The position numbers were made by a program, and so were the translations under genes. From positions 248,001-312,000 of the forward strand of contig QNUV01000021.1 in assembly GCA_003339645.1 (NCBI GenBank): 64,000 nt of DNA. Direction: 5' to 3'. Shown piece after piece: positions 17,986-26,859 of this stretch. The notes under the pieces were generated by a model. That model worked only from the letters and a program-made list of their open reading frames with translations, was not told the origin of the DNA and did no database searches. The DNA comes from Microbacterium arborescens (lineage in GTDB: Bacteria; Actinomycetota; Actinomycetes; Actinomycetales; Microbacteriaceae). How positions within the stretch are numbered: position 1 is the first letter of the stretch; every line of letters begins with the position of its first letter.

Positions 17986-19631
17986 TCGACCGCCACGACT
18001 ACTCGCCGTGGGACTTCTGGTCCACGGCATCCGACGAGAGCCGGCGGCGTCAGCGCGAGCATCAGGAAGCGCTGGCGGACGATCACGCGGACTGGTCGTT
18101 CGGCGACGAGTGCTTCATCTCGGAGCTCGCGGCGCTCGACACCGAGAGCCTCGCCCTGGGCGACCGCTCGTACATCGCGGCGGGGGCGTACCTGACCGGC
18201 ACCCTGCGCATCGGCGCGGACTGCTCCCTGAACCCCTCGACCGTCGTCCGCGGCGACGTCGTCTTCGGCGACGGCGTGCGGATGGGCGCGCACAGCTCCG
18301 TGCTCGGCTTCAACCACTCGATGGAGCCCGGGACGCCCGTCTTCCGGCAACCGCTCACCAGCCGCGGCATCCGCATCGGCGACGACGTCTGGATCGGCTC
18401 GCACGTCGTCGTCCTCGACGGGGTCACCGTGGGCGCGTCGGCTGTGCTCGCCGCGGGAGCCGTCGTCACGAAGGACGTGCCCGCGGGCGCGATCGTCGGC
18501 GGCAACCCCGCTCGGCTGCTGCGCTGGCGGGTGCCGCCCGTCGACTCGCCTCCCGAGTCGAACCGGCTGCACGCCCGCGTGTCCGCATTCGCCGAAACGG
18601 CCCGCTCCGATGCGACCGCCCTGCTCGCCCGCTGTGTCGACCCGGCCTCCGGGCTGTACGCCGACCGGGTAGGCGCTCCCCCGACAGTGCGCGCGCAGGG
18701 CGACGCCGTCGAGATCGCCGACCTGCTGCTGGGGTCGACGCCGCCGGGCAGCGATCCGTCCGAGCTGATCGATCGGCTGCGCGGCTGGCAGGACTCGGCG
18801 ACGGGCGCCGTTCCCCCGCTCGGCTCGGTCGACATCGCCGGCTGGGACGACGGCGACACGGCCTATCACGTGCTCTCCGTCGGGTACGCGCTCGACCTGT
18901 TGGGGTCCGAGTTCGCCCACCCTGTCGGGCTCGTCACCCGAGCGACGGCCGAGTCCGTGATCGCCCGACTCGACGCGCTGCCTTGGGACACCGATCCCTG
19001 GAACGCCGGACACCAGGTCGATGCGATCGGCACCGCCCTGCTGTGGGCCCGGCGCCGGGGCGACCGGATCGCGCCGGGCGTGGCCGAGTCCCTCTTCGGA
19101 TGGCTCGTGACGCAGGCGGATGCCGCGAGCGGCATGTGGGGCCGGCCTTCCGCCGACCGCGGCCTGCTGCTCGTCGTCAACGGCTTCTACCGGGCGACGC
19201 GCGGAACCTTCGCGCAACACGGCATCCCGGTTCCCCATCCCGAAGCCGTCATCGACACGGTGCTGCGACACGCCCGCGACGAGCGGTGGTTCGCCCCGTC
19301 ACGACTCGACGCCTGCAATGTGCTGGACGTCGCGCATCCGCTCTGGCTCACGCGGGCAGCCGGCTACCGCCGGGCCGAGGTCGAGGACCTCGCGACGCGC
19401 CTGCTCGACCAGGTGCTCGGAGGCTGGCAGCCGGGAGCGGGAATGAGCTTCCGGCTCACCGAGACGGAGCCGGGGCTGCAGGGCACCGAGATGTGGCTCG
19501 CCATCGCCTGGTACCTCGCCGACCTGCTCGGAGTCTCGGACGCTCTCGGTTATCGCCCGCGCGGCGTCCACCGTCCCGAGCCCGCGGCATCCTCGCATCT
19601 CTCACTCAATGCACGGCCAAGCGCCGAGTGA
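17982..19631 (+). CDS. Hexapeptide-repeat acetyltransferase fused to a helical barrel-like domain
   Basis: 549 residues in two parts. Residues about 45-185 are a left-handed beta-helix acyltransferase: stacked hexapeptides ([33 protein letters not shown]), likely catalytic His112 in GFNHSM, then [34 protein letters not shown] split over 129-162 and the typical NPARLLRWR end. Residues about 190-530 are a helical region with repeated WxxxxG-type segments ([39 protein letters not shown]) resembling an alpha/alpha toroid. Residues after about 537 are encoded by intergenic repeat C, so the extreme C-terminus is unconserved in nature. GTG start overlaps the regulator stop. Probably O-acetylates a sugar intermediate; substrate unknown. 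Confidence 0.82.
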   Translation: MIDRHDYSPWDFWSTASDESRRRQREHQEALADDHADWSFGDECFISELAALDTESLALGDRSYIAAGAYLTGTLRIGADCSLNPSTVVRGDVVFGDGVRMGAHSSVLGFNHSMEPGTPVFRQPLTSRGIRIGDDVWIGSHVVVLDGVTVGASAVLAAGAVVTKDVPAGAIVGGNPARLLRWRVPPVDSPPESNRLHARVSAFAETARSDATALLARCVDPASGLYADRVGAPPTVRAQGDAVEIADLLLGSTPPGSDPSELIDRLRGWQDSATGAVPPLGSVDIAGWDDGDTAYHVLSVGYALDLLGSEFAHPVGLVTRATAESVIARLDALPWDTDPWNAGHQVDAIGTALLWARRRGDRIAPGVAESLFGWLVTQADAASGMWGRPSADRGLLLVVNGFYRATRGTFAQHGIPVPHPEAVIDTVLRHARDERWFAPSRLDACNVLDVAHPLWLTRAAGYRRAEVEDLATRLLDQVLGGWQPGAGMSFRLTETEPGLQGTEMWLAIAWYLADLLGVSDALGYRPRGVHRPEPAASSHLSLNARPSAE

Positions 19632-19689
19632 ACGACCTTCCTGCGTGAGCAAGCCGTGCGCTCGCGGCGAAGCCGTTCACTCGGGCGAG
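19598..19689. repeat. Intergenic repeat, copy C
   Basis: Third copy, between the acetyltransferase fusion (+) and glycerate kinase (-). Core from CAATGCACGGCC at 19607 through CGCTCGCGGCGAAG to the dyad ACTCGGGCGAGT (19679-19690), which runs into the glycerate kinase stop. Compared with A and B it has lost one inner hairpin arm (CTTCCTGCG instead of CTTCGAGCG). It overlaps the last 11 codons of the acetyltransferase gene, which stops inside it at 19629-19631. Confidence 0.8.
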
Positions 19690-20820
19690 TCAACGGGCGA
19701 GCGCTGCGCCCGCCGCGCGGAGCCAGCGGGCGGGGTCGGCCAGCGAGGCTTCGGCCGATCCTGCGAGGTCGGTCAGCGAGACGGATGACGCGAACACCGC
19801 GGTGTCGGCGTCAGCGGCGATCCGGCCCGCGACGAGGGCGGCCGGCACCCCGGCCCCTGCGGCGAGCTCGGCGACGAACGCGGGTACCTTGCCGGCCGCG
19901 GACTGCCCGTCGAACGACCCTTCGCCCGTGATGACGAGGTCGGCGCGGGCGATGGCGTCGGCGAGGTCGATGAGCGCGGCGACCTCACGAGCGCCGGGGC
20001 TCAGGCGCGCGCCCCACGCGAGCAACCCGAACCCGGTGCCGCCGGCGGCTCCGGCCCCCGGCGTGGCAGCGAGCGACGCCCCATCCGGCACGAGGTCGGC
20101 GAGCCGGCTCAGCGCCGCGTCGGCAGCGGCGACCTGAGCCGCGTCGAGCCCCTTCTGCGGTCCGAACACGGCGGCAGCGCCCCGCGTACCGAGCAGCGGG
20201 TTCGACACGTCGCTCAGCACGTCGACGCCGCCCGGGGGAAGCGGCCGGAGCCCCGACAGGTCGGCGTGCGCGATGTCGGCGAGGCCTCGCGCACCGGGGA
20301 CGACGTCACGTCCGACGGCATCCGTGAACCGGGCGCCGAGGGCGCGCAGCATCCCGGCCCCGCCGTCGGTCGACGAGCTCGATCCGATGCCGAGCACGAG
20401 GCGGTCGACGCCGGCGTCGAGCGCGGCGACGATCGCCTCGCCGAATCCGGTGGTGTCGGCGTCGAGGCCGCGTCGCTCCTCGCCCAGCAATTCGATGCCT
20501 GACGTCGACGCGAGCTCGACGACACCGACCGAGCCGCGATCCGACGCCACCGGCCGGTCGCCGGGGGTCGGGGGAAGCAGCAGCCAGGACGTGTCGACGG
20601 GAGTCCCCGCGGGGCCCGTGACGGTGACGGGCATGCGCCGCGCCCCGGGGATCGCGGCGGCGAACGCGTCGAGCGTGCCCTCGCCGCCGTCGGCCATCGG
20701 GCGCAGTTCGACAACGGCACCGGCATCGGCCGAGACCCACCCCGCGGCGAGCTCACGGGCCGCCGCAGCGGCGGCGATGGATCCCTTGAAGCTGTCGATC
20801 GCGACGACGACGCGCGTCAC
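19690..20820 (-). CDS. Glycerate kinase (GlxK/GarK family)
   Basis: Phosphorylates D-glycerate to a phosphoglycerate that enters glycolysis. 376 residues with the family hallmarks: N-terminal VVVAIDSFKGSIAAAAAARELAAGW split around 4-28, PMADGGEGTLDAF, GIGSSSSTDGGAGMLRALGA, FGPQKGLD, and near the C-terminus VITGEGSFDGQSAAGKVP. The GTG start at 20820 is one base from the LacI stop, so it is the last gene of a five-gene operon. This implies that the unknown substrate handled by that operon is broken down to glycerate or a precursor such as tartronate semialdehyde or hydroxypyruvate. Confidence 0.95.
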   Translation of the reverse strand: MTRVVVAIDSFKGSIAAAAAARELAAGWVSADAGAVVELRPMADGGEGTLDAFAAAIPGARRMPVTVTGPAGTPVDTSWLLLPPTPGDRPVASDRGSVGVVELASTSGIELLGEERRGLDADTTGFGEAIVAALDAGVDRLVLGIGSSSSTDGGAGMLRALGARFTDAVGRDVVPGARGLADIAHADLSGLRPLPPGGVDVLSDVSNPLLGTRGAAAVFGPQKGLDAAQVAAADAALSRLADLVPDGASLAATPGAGAAGGTGFGLLAWGARLSPGAREVAALIDLADAIARADLVITGEGSFDGQSAAGKVPAFVAELAAGAGVPAALVAGRIAADADTAVFASSVSLTDLAGSAEASLADPARWLRAAGAALAR

Positions 20821-20821
20821 G

Positions 20822-21838
20822 TCACGAGCTCCGCGGGGGCGTGCTCTCGCGGACGAGCACCTCGAGGGGCAGCGCGGGCTCGTCGGCCTCGGCGTCGACG
20901 GCTGCGCGGAGCGCGGTGTACCCGACGTCGGGGAGAGGCACGCGGACGGTCGTCAGAGGCGGCGTGACGTCGCGCCCCGTCGGGATGTCGTCGAAGCCGG
21001 CGAGCGCGATGTCGGCGCCCGGCTCGCGTCCCGCCGCACGCACCGCGGTGAGGGCTCCGATGGCCACGACGTCGCTGATGCCGAACACGACCGTTCCCGG
21101 CTCGACGCCGTCGGCGAGGGCCGCTGCCATCGCCTCGGCACCCGACTCACGGCTGAAGCCGCCGCGGTACACGCGGGGCTCCGCTCCCCCGCCGCTCGTG
21201 AAGCCGTCGGCGAAGCCGGCGAGGCGGTCGTCGCTCGTCACGACGCCCTCGGCGGCGGCGAGCACGATGGCCGAGCGGTAGCCGCGCGCGGCGAGCGCGG
21301 CGCCGAGCCCGCGCGCACCGCCGCGGTTGTCGATCGCGACGCTGCGGATGCCGGGGGCACCGGGACCCAGCGCGACGACGGTGCCGCCGCTCGCGGCGAT
21401 GAGGTCGAGCTCGGTTCTCAGCTCGTCCGACATCTCGCGCGAGGTGCGCGAGGCGGCGAGGATGATGCCGCGGGGACGCTGACCGCGCAGGGCGCGCACG
21501 AGCCGCAGCTCGCGCGCCGGATCGCGCTCGGTGATGGCGACGGTGACGACGAGGCCGGCTTCATCGGCGCCGCGCGCGACGCCCGCCGCGAGCTGTCCGA
21601 AGTACGGGTCGGCGATGTCGGCCACGAGCAGCGCGACGATCGCCGACGTGCCGCGAGCGGTCGCCTGGGCCGACAGGTTGGCCGTGTAGCCGAGACGGGC
21701 CGCGGCCTGCTCGACGCGTTCGCGGTACGCATCGGCGACCTTGCGGGTCGAGCCGTTCAGCGCCCGTGAGGCGGTCGCGAGCGACACCCCGGCTTCTCTC
21801 GCCACATCGTGCAGCGTGGCCGAGCCACGCGGCGACAT
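20822..21838 (-). CDS. LacI-family transcriptional regulator
   Basis: 338 residues: LacI HTH (TLHDVAREAGVSLATASRALNG, about 8-29, hinge to residue 60) and a sugar-sensing periplasmic-binding-protein domain starting SAIVALLVADIADPYFGQLAAG. The ATG at 21838 was taken; a GTG at 21853 would add five residues without a clear ribosome site. Located inside the operon it probably regulates, between a TIM-barrel isomerase and glycerate kinase. A LacI-type operator, GGTAAGCGCTTTCC, lies at the head of this operon (25196-25209). It is one of two LacI proteins in the window that could read the operator family. Confidence 0.92.
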   Translation of the reverse strand: MSPRGSATLHDVAREAGVSLATASRALNGSTRKVADAYRERVEQAAARLGYTANLSAQATARGTSAIVALLVADIADPYFGQLAAGVARGADEAGLVVTVAITERDPARELRLVRALRGQRPRGIILAASRTSREMSDELRTELDLIAASGGTVVALGPGAPGIRSVAIDNRGGARGLGAALAARGYRSAIVLAAAEGVVTSDDRLAGFADGFTSGGGAEPRVYRGGFSRESGAEAMAAALADGVEPGTVVFGISDVVAIGALTAVRAAGREPGADIALAGFDDIPTGRDVTPPLTTVRVPLPDVGYTALRAAVDAEADEPALPLEVLVRESTPPRSS

Positions 21839-21862
21839 CCCCGTCTGTCCCACGAGCCGAGT

Positions 21863-22750
21863 CTATGCGGTGGGGGTCCGCACGCCCGAGAGGTGCGGCG
21901 TCACGGCCCCACCGAAGGCCTCGGCGGTGCGGCGCACGACCTCGGCGGGATCCGCGGCCCAGATGTCGGCGTTGAAGATCTCGACCTCGATGTCGCGGTC
22001 GTATCCCGTCGCCTCGACGGCCCGGGTCAGCGATGCGAAGTCGATGACCCCGTCGCCCGGGTAGTGGCGGCTGAGCAGGACGTCCTCGGGCAGCGGCGTT
22101 CGCCAGTCGCACACCTGGTACGTCGCGATGCGACCCTCGCGGCCGGCCCGCTCGATGGCGGGCAGCACGTCGGGGTCCCAGAAGATGTGGAACGTGTCGA
22201 CGGTGGCGCCGACGACCTCGGGCTCGAAATCGGCAGCGATGTCGAGCGCCTGGCCGAGCGTGGAGACGACGCAGCGGTCGGAGGCGAACATCGGATGCAG
22301 CGGCTCGATCGCCAGCGTCACCCCCGCCGCTTTCGCGTGGGGAGCGAGCTCGCCGATCGCATCGCGTACCCGCTCCCGGGCGCCGACGATGTCGCGCGCC
22401 CCCTCGGGAAGGCCGCCCGCGACCAGCACGAGGATCGCCGTCGAGCCGGGGGCACCGGCGACGGCGAGCGCGGCAGCCTCGTCGATCGCGACCCGGTTGT
22501 CATCGATCGAGGAGCGCCGGGCGGGACCCTCCGGCATCGTGAAGAAGCCCGCCCGGCAGTGTGTGGTGAACCGCAGGCCCGAATCCGTCAGCATGGCGGC
22601 GGCCGTGGCCAGACCGACCTCCTGCACGGGCTCGCGCCACAGGCCGATCGCCTCGATCCCGGCATCCGCGGTGACCCGCAGCGCGGTCGCGAGGTCGGCG
22701 TACTTGATCGTGGCCTGGTTGATCGACAGGCGCGGGTCGACGACGCTCAT
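21863..22750 (-). CDS. Sugar phosphate isomerase/epimerase-like TIM-barrel protein
   Basis: 295-residue AP-endonuclease-2 superfamily barrel. Predicted divalent-metal ligands are spaced as in xylose isomerase-like and hydroxypyruvate isomerase-like enzymes: Glu149 (LAIEPLHP), Asp185 and His188 (ATVDTFHIFWD), and Glu257 (VEIFN); His228 or Asp233 may add to the site. Such proteins isomerise or epimerise keto sugars or dehydrate inositol-type substrates. Translationally coupled to the DUF993 gene upstream (ATGA overlap at 22747-22750). Operon partners suggest a keto-sugar intermediate; the exact reaction is not known. Confidence 0.88.
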   Translation of the reverse strand: MSVVDPRLSINQATIKYADLATALRVTADAGIEAIGLWREPVQEVGLATAAAMLTDSGLRFTTHCRAGFFTMPEGPARRSSIDDNRVAIDEAAALAVAGAPGSTAILVLVAGGLPEGARDIVGARERVRDAIGELAPHAKAAGVTLAIEPLHPMFASDRCVVSTLGQALDIAADFEPEVVGATVDTFHIFWDPDVLPAIERAGREGRIATYQVCDWRTPLPEDVLLSRHYPGDGVIDFASLTRAVEATGYDRDIEVEIFNADIWAADPAEVVRRTAEAFGGAVTPHLSGVRTPTA

Positions 22751-23949
22751 GCCCGGACTCCGTTCAGACGCAGCATCGCGTGCCAGCGGTCCGCGGCCAG
22801 TTCCGGCTGTTCGAGAGCGTGCGACGCGTTCGCGAGCTCGACGATCCGCGAGAGGTGCGGCAGGCTGCGCGCCGAGTGCAGTCCGCCGACCATCTGGAAC
22901 GCAGCCTGATGGCCGTTGAGCCACGACAGGAAGGCCACGCCGGTCTTGTAGTAGAACGTCGGGGCCGCGAAGACCTGCCGGCTGAGCTCTTCTGTCGGCC
23001 CCAGGATCGCGAGATAGCGGTCGGCGTCGCCCGCGTCCAGCGCCTGAATGGCGGCGGAGGCGACCGGAGTGATCGCCGCGAAGGCGCCGAGCAGCGCGTC
23101 GGAGTGCTGCCGCGCCGAGGCGGGGTCGCGCTCGGGCTGGGTCGCCCGGGGCACGTCTGCGCCGCCGATGAGGCCGACGTAGTTGAAGTCGTCGCCGGTG
23201 AACATGCGCACGCCCTCGGGCAGCCGCTCGCGCACCGACACCTCGGACGCGGCGTCGAGCAGGCTCATCTTCACGCCCGCGACCCTGTCGGCGTTCTCTT
23301 CGATGACCTCGACGAGGACGTCGGATGCCGCGCGCCAATCGGGCGAGCCGAAGTAGCCCGCGAGGATCGGGTCGAAGGCGGTGCCGAGCCAGTGCAGGAC
23401 CACCGGACCGGATGCCGCGGCCAGCACCTCGCGGTACACCCGGCGGTAGTCGTCGGCGGAAGATGCCGCGCGGGCGAGGTGCCGCGACGCCATGAGCACC
23501 GGACCCGCACCCTGGTCCTCCGTGAACGCGAGCTGGCTCTTGTAGGCGTCGATGACCTGATCGAGCGAGATGTGCTCGTCGTCGACGTGATCGGTGTTGA
23601 CGCCGACGACGACCGAGCCGCCCTCCTCGCGCGCGACCTCGGCCGATCGGGCGATGAGCTCGCGCGTCGCGGCGGCGTCGAGCCCCATGTTCCGCTGCGC
23701 GGTGTCCATCGCGTCGGCCACACCGAGACCCCAGGAGTAGACGGCGCGGCGGAAGCCGAGCGTGGCGTCCCAGTCGATCTGAGCCGGCTGGCCCGGGGTG
23801 TTGTCGGCCGAGACGACGGGAACCACGTGGGCCGCCGCGTACGCGACCCGGCTGCGCAGCGGCGTCTCCGGCCGGGCGAACCCGGGCGCATCGTTCAACG
23901 GAACGGAGGTGACGGCGCCGTCGGCGCCGAGGAGGGTGAGGTCGGTCAT
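22747..23949 (-). CDS. DUF993 protein (dihydrodipicolinate synthase-like)
   Basis: 400-residue protein of DUF993, distant relatives of the DapA/NAL aldolase superfamily. Barrel-like segments include VVPVVSADNTPGQPAQIDWDATLG split at 42-65, VVVGVNTDHVD (113-123), GPVVLHWLGTAFDP (181-194) and VAGVKMSLLD, where Lys227 is the candidate Schiff-base lysine; FTGDDFNYVGLI follows. No activity is established for DUF993. It lies 10 bases behind a Gfo/Idh/MocA oxidoreductase and overlaps the isomerase gene. An aldolase or hydrolyase step on an oxidised sugar is a reasonable guess. Confidence 0.86.
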   Translation of the reverse strand: MTDLTLLGADGAVTSVPLNDAPGFARPETPLRSRVAYAAAHVVPVVSADNTPGQPAQIDWDATLGFRRAVYSWGLGVADAMDTAQRNMGLDAAATRELIARSAEVAREEGGSVVVGVNTDHVDDEHISLDQVIDAYKSQLAFTEDQGAGPVLMASRHLARAASSADDYRRVYREVLAAASGPVVLHWLGTAFDPILAGYFGSPDWRAASDVLVEVIEENADRVAGVKMSLLDAASEVSVRERLPEGVRMFTGDDFNYVGLIGGADVPRATQPERDPASARQHSDALLGAFAAITPVASAAIQALDAGDADRYLAILGPTEELSRQVFAAPTFYYKTGVAFLSWLNGHQAAFQMVGGLHSARSLPHLSRIVELANASHALEQPELAADRWHAMLRLNGVRA

Positions 23950-23959
23950 CGTGCGGCGC

Positions 23960-25159
23960 TCAGATGCTCAGAGCCGGCAGCTCGACCTTGCGGCCCTCGC
24001 GGCTCGACTGCAGGCCGGCTTCGGCGAGCTGCACTCCTCGGGCACCGGCGAGGAGGTCGAACTCGTAGGGAGTCTCGGTCGCGTAGGACGTGAGGAACTC
24101 TTCCCACTGCTGACGGAAGCCGTTGAGGAAGACGTCATTGGTGGGCACGTTCTGCCAGTCGGCGTCGTAATCGTGCGTGTCTTCGAGGTCGGGGTTCCAC
24201 ACGGGCTTCGGGGTCGCGTTGCGCGGCTGGATCTTCGCGCCGAACAGACCCACGACGGCGGAGCCGTGCGTCCCGTCGACGTGGAACTCGACGAGCTCGT
24301 CGCGGTTGACGCGCACCGTCCACGACGAGTTGATCTGCGCGACGATGCCGCCCTCGAGCTCGAAGACGCCGTAGGCGGCATCCTCCGCCGTGGCGGTGTA
24401 GTGCTCGCCGTTCTCGTCCCAGCGGTCGGCGATGTGCACGGCGGCCTGGGCGTAGACGGTCTTGACGTCGCCGAAGAGGTTCTCGAGCACGTAGTTCCAG
24501 TGCGGGAACATGTCGACGATGATGCCGCCGCCGTCTTCGGCACGGTAGTTCCAGCTCGGGCGCTGCGCGGGCTGCCAGTCGCCCTCGAACACCCAGTAGC
24601 CGAACTCGCCGCGCACCGAGAGGATGCGGCCGAAGAAGCCCGAGTCGATGAGGCGCTTCAGCTTCTGCAGACCCGGGAGGTAGAGCTTGTCGTGCACGAC
24701 ACCGGTCTTCACCCCCGCCTCGGCGGCGAGCTTCGCGAGCTCGAGCGCCTCGTCGACCGACTCGGCGGTGGGCTTCTCGGTGTAGATCGTCTTGCCGGCG
24801 GCGATCGCCTTGCGCAGCGCCGACGCGCGGGCCTTCGTGACGAGGAAGTCGGCGTAGATCTCCCAGCGCGGATCGGCGAGGGCGGCGTCGAGGTCGGTCG
24901 TGTAGTCCTCGATGCCGTGCTTGGCGGCGAGGTCGGCGAGCTTCGCCTCGCTGCGTCCGACGAGGAGCGGCTTGACGGTGACCTTGGTCCCGTCCGGAAG
25001 CTCGATGCCGCCCTGGTCGCGGATCGCGAGGATCGAGCGGACGAGGTGCTGACGGTAGCCCATCCGGCCCGAGACGCCGTTCATGATGATGCCGATCTCG
25101 CGGACCTGCGGGGCGGTCGCCGTCTCCGGCGCGGGGCTGAGGGTGGTCGTCTCTGACAC
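23960..25159 (-). CDS. Gfo/Idh/MocA-family oxidoreductase
   Basis: 399 residues. N-terminal Rossmann fold with an altered glycine loop (IGIIMNGVSGRMGYRQHL, 22-39) and the conserved cofactor/substrate motif TEKP (127-130); the C-terminal beta-sheet domain contains FGYWVFEGDWQPAQRPSWNY and DMFPHWNYVLENLFG. The GTG at 25159 is preceded at good spacing by AAAGGAA. First gene of the operon running to glycerate kinase; a LacI-type operator sits just downstream of a possible -10. These enzymes oxidise or reduce cyclic sugars or inositols with NAD(P); the substrate is unknown. Confidence 0.92.
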   Translation of the reverse strand: MSETTTLSPAPETATAPQVREIGIIMNGVSGRMGYRQHLVRSILAIRDQGGIELPDGTKVTVKPLLVGRSEAKLADLAAKHGIEDYTTDLDAALADPRWEIYADFLVTKARASALRKAIAAGKTIYTEKPTAESVDEALELAKLAAEAGVKTGVVHDKLYLPGLQKLKRLIDSGFFGRILSVRGEFGYWVFEGDWQPAQRPSWNYRAEDGGGIIVDMFPHWNYVLENLFGDVKTVYAQAAVHIADRWDENGEHYTATAEDAAYGVFELEGGIVAQINSSWTVRVNRDELVEFHVDGTHGSAVVGLFGAKIQPRNATPKPVWNPDLEDTHDYDADWQNVPTNDVFLNGFRQQWEEFLTSYATETPYEFDLLAGARGVQLAEAGLQSSREGRKVELPALSI

Positions 25160-25195
25160 GGGCGTTCCTTTGCTTCGTCCGCTCACCGGTGAGGT

Positions 25196-25218
25196 GGTAA
25201 GCGCTTTCCCATACTGTA
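25196..25218 (-). promoter_or_regulatory. LacI-type operator and -10 of the Gfo/DUF993 operon
   Basis: GGTAAGCGCTTTCC at 25196-25209 is a near-palindromic LacI/CcpA-type operator. Directly upstream on the minus strand TACAGT (25218-25213) could be the -10, so a bound repressor would cover the transcription start. It is about 37 bases before the GTG at 25159. Confidence 0.7.
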
Positions 25219-25269
25219 GAGGGCGGCCGTCCGCGGGCGCAAGCCTGCGCGCGCGGACGCTGCGTCGGG

Positions 25270-26793
25270 TCAGCCGAGCCGGATGGCCGCCCACGAGATC
25301 GGGGGCAGGGACAGCGAGAGGATGCCGTCCTCGACCGCGATTCCCGGCACCGGCACCACGCCGACCCGGTCGGGGTCGTCGAGGGTGTTCGCGGCATAAC
25401 GGTCGTCGTCGTGCAGCAGGTGCGATTCGACGATCGACACCGCTGCATCCCGCGCGGCCCCGAGTGCCGACACGTCGATGCGCAGGTCCTCCGCGTCGAC
25501 CGTCGATCGGTTCACGACGAACAGCGACGTGCCGCCCTCATCCACGGTGGCCACCGCGTTGACGTTCGAAACGGTGCCGAAGCGCTCGCTCTCGAACGAA
25601 CCCGACGTGACGGGCACCGACACCGCTCGCTCCCCCGCAAGACGCGAGGTGAGCGAGAACGGATAGAACGTCGTCTGGCGCCATGCCGGACCCCCGGGCT
25701 CGGTCATGACCGGGGCGATGACGTTCACGAGCTGCGCGAGCGAGGCCGATCGCACGCGGTCGCTGTGCTGAAGCAGCGTGATGAGCAGGTCGCCGAACAC
25801 GACCGCGTCCAGCGCGTGGTACTGGTCTTCCAGCAAGCGCGGCGCGACGGGCCAGCCGGGCTCGCGCGGCTTGTCGTCCTGACCTCCCTCGTCGTTGTGG
25901 AGGTACCAGACGTTCCATTCGTCGAAGGAGATCATGATGCGCTTGTCGCTCTTCTTCGTCGCCGCGACCGCGTCGGCGATGGCGACCACCGACTCGATGA
26001 AGCGCGACATATCGACGCCCGACGCGAGGAACTCCTGCGCGTCGCCGAAGCGCTCCTGGTAGTAGGAGTGGCACGAGATGAAATCGACGTCGTCGAACGT
26101 GTGCTCGAGCACCGTGCGCTCCCACGATCCGAACGTCGGCATGCCGCTGCCCGACGAGCCGCAGACCACGAGCTCGACGTCGGGATCGAGCATCCGCATC
26201 GCCTTGGCCGTGCGCGAGGCGAGCTTGCCGTAGTCGTCGGCGTTGCGGTGACCCAGCTGCCAGGGGCCGTCCATCTCGTTGCCGAGACACCACATCCGCA
26301 CGCCGAACGGGTCGCGCCGCCCGTTCGCGACGCGCTGTCGGGTCCACGCGGTGTCGGCGTCGGCGTTGACGTACTCGAGCAGGTCGATCGCCTCCTGCGT
26401 GCCCCGCGTTCCGAGGTTGACGGCGAGCATGAGATCGCTGCCCACGAGCTCGAGCCAGCGCGCGAACTCGTGCAGGCCCACCTCGTTGGTCTCCGTGGAG
26501 TGCCACGCGAGGTCGAGACGTCGCGGCCGCTCCTCGCGCGGCCCGACACCGTCCTCCCACCGGTATCCCGAGACGAAGTTGCCGCCGGGATAGCGGATGG
26601 TCGACACCCCGAGCTCGCGGACGAGCTCGACGACATCCGACCGGAAACCGTCGGCATCCGCGGACGGATGACCCGGTTCGTGGATGCCGTCGTAGATGTG
26701 ACGGCCGAGATGCTCGACGAAGCCGCCGAAGATGCGGCGATCGATGCGGGAGATCTCGAAACGGGGGTCGATGGCGGCGTTCGTCGGCGTCAT
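25270..26793 (-). CDS. GH51 alpha-L-arabinofuranosidase
   Basis: 507-residue retaining arabinofuranosidase that strips arabinose from arabinan or arabinogalactan side chains. TIM barrel with acid/base Glu173 (CLGNEMDGPW) and nucleophile Glu292 (ISFDEWNVWY), close to the positions known for the Geobacillus enzyme (175/294); the N-terminal IFGGFVEHLGRHIYDGI and RYPGGNFVSGYRWEDGVG are typical. The C-terminal part forms the usual jelly-roll domain. No signal peptide, so it works on imported oligosaccharides. Downstream of the system 2 binding protein, separated by a hairpin. Confidence 0.95.
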   Translation of the reverse strand: MTPTNAAIDPRFEISRIDRRIFGGFVEHLGRHIYDGIHEPGHPSADADGFRSDVVELVRELGVSTIRYPGGNFVSGYRWEDGVGPREERPRRLDLAWHSTETNEVGLHEFARWLELVGSDLMLAVNLGTRGTQEAIDLLEYVNADADTAWTRQRVANGRRDPFGVRMWCLGNEMDGPWQLGHRNADDYGKLASRTAKAMRMLDPDVELVVCGSSGSGMPTFGSWERTVLEHTFDDVDFISCHSYYQERFGDAQEFLASGVDMSRFIESVVAIADAVAATKKSDKRIMISFDEWNVWYLHNDEGGQDDKPREPGWPVAPRLLEDQYHALDAVVFGDLLITLLQHSDRVRSASLAQLVNVIAPVMTEPGGPAWRQTTFYPFSLTSRLAGERAVSVPVTSGSFESERFGTVSNVNAVATVDEGGTSLFVVNRSTVDAEDLRIDVSALGAARDAAVSIVESHLLHDDDRYAANTLDDPDRVGVVPVPGIAVEDGILSLSLPPISWAAIRLG

Positions 26794-26811
26794 GTCATTC
26801 CTCGGGTCAGC

Positions 26812-26843
26812 GGGGATGCCGCGCTTCCGCGCGCGGCATCCCC
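26812..26843 (-). terminator. Hairpin between binding protein and arabinofuranosidase genes
   Basis: Perfect 13-bp stem GGGGATGCCGCGC (26812-26824), 6-base loop, GCGCGGCATCCCC (26831-26843). It lies 17 bases behind the binding-protein stop and 19 bases before the GH51 start. No U-tract follows, so partial attenuation or mRNA protection is as likely as termination. Confidence 0.7.
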
Positions 26844-26859
26844 GACGTGGCGGTCTTCC

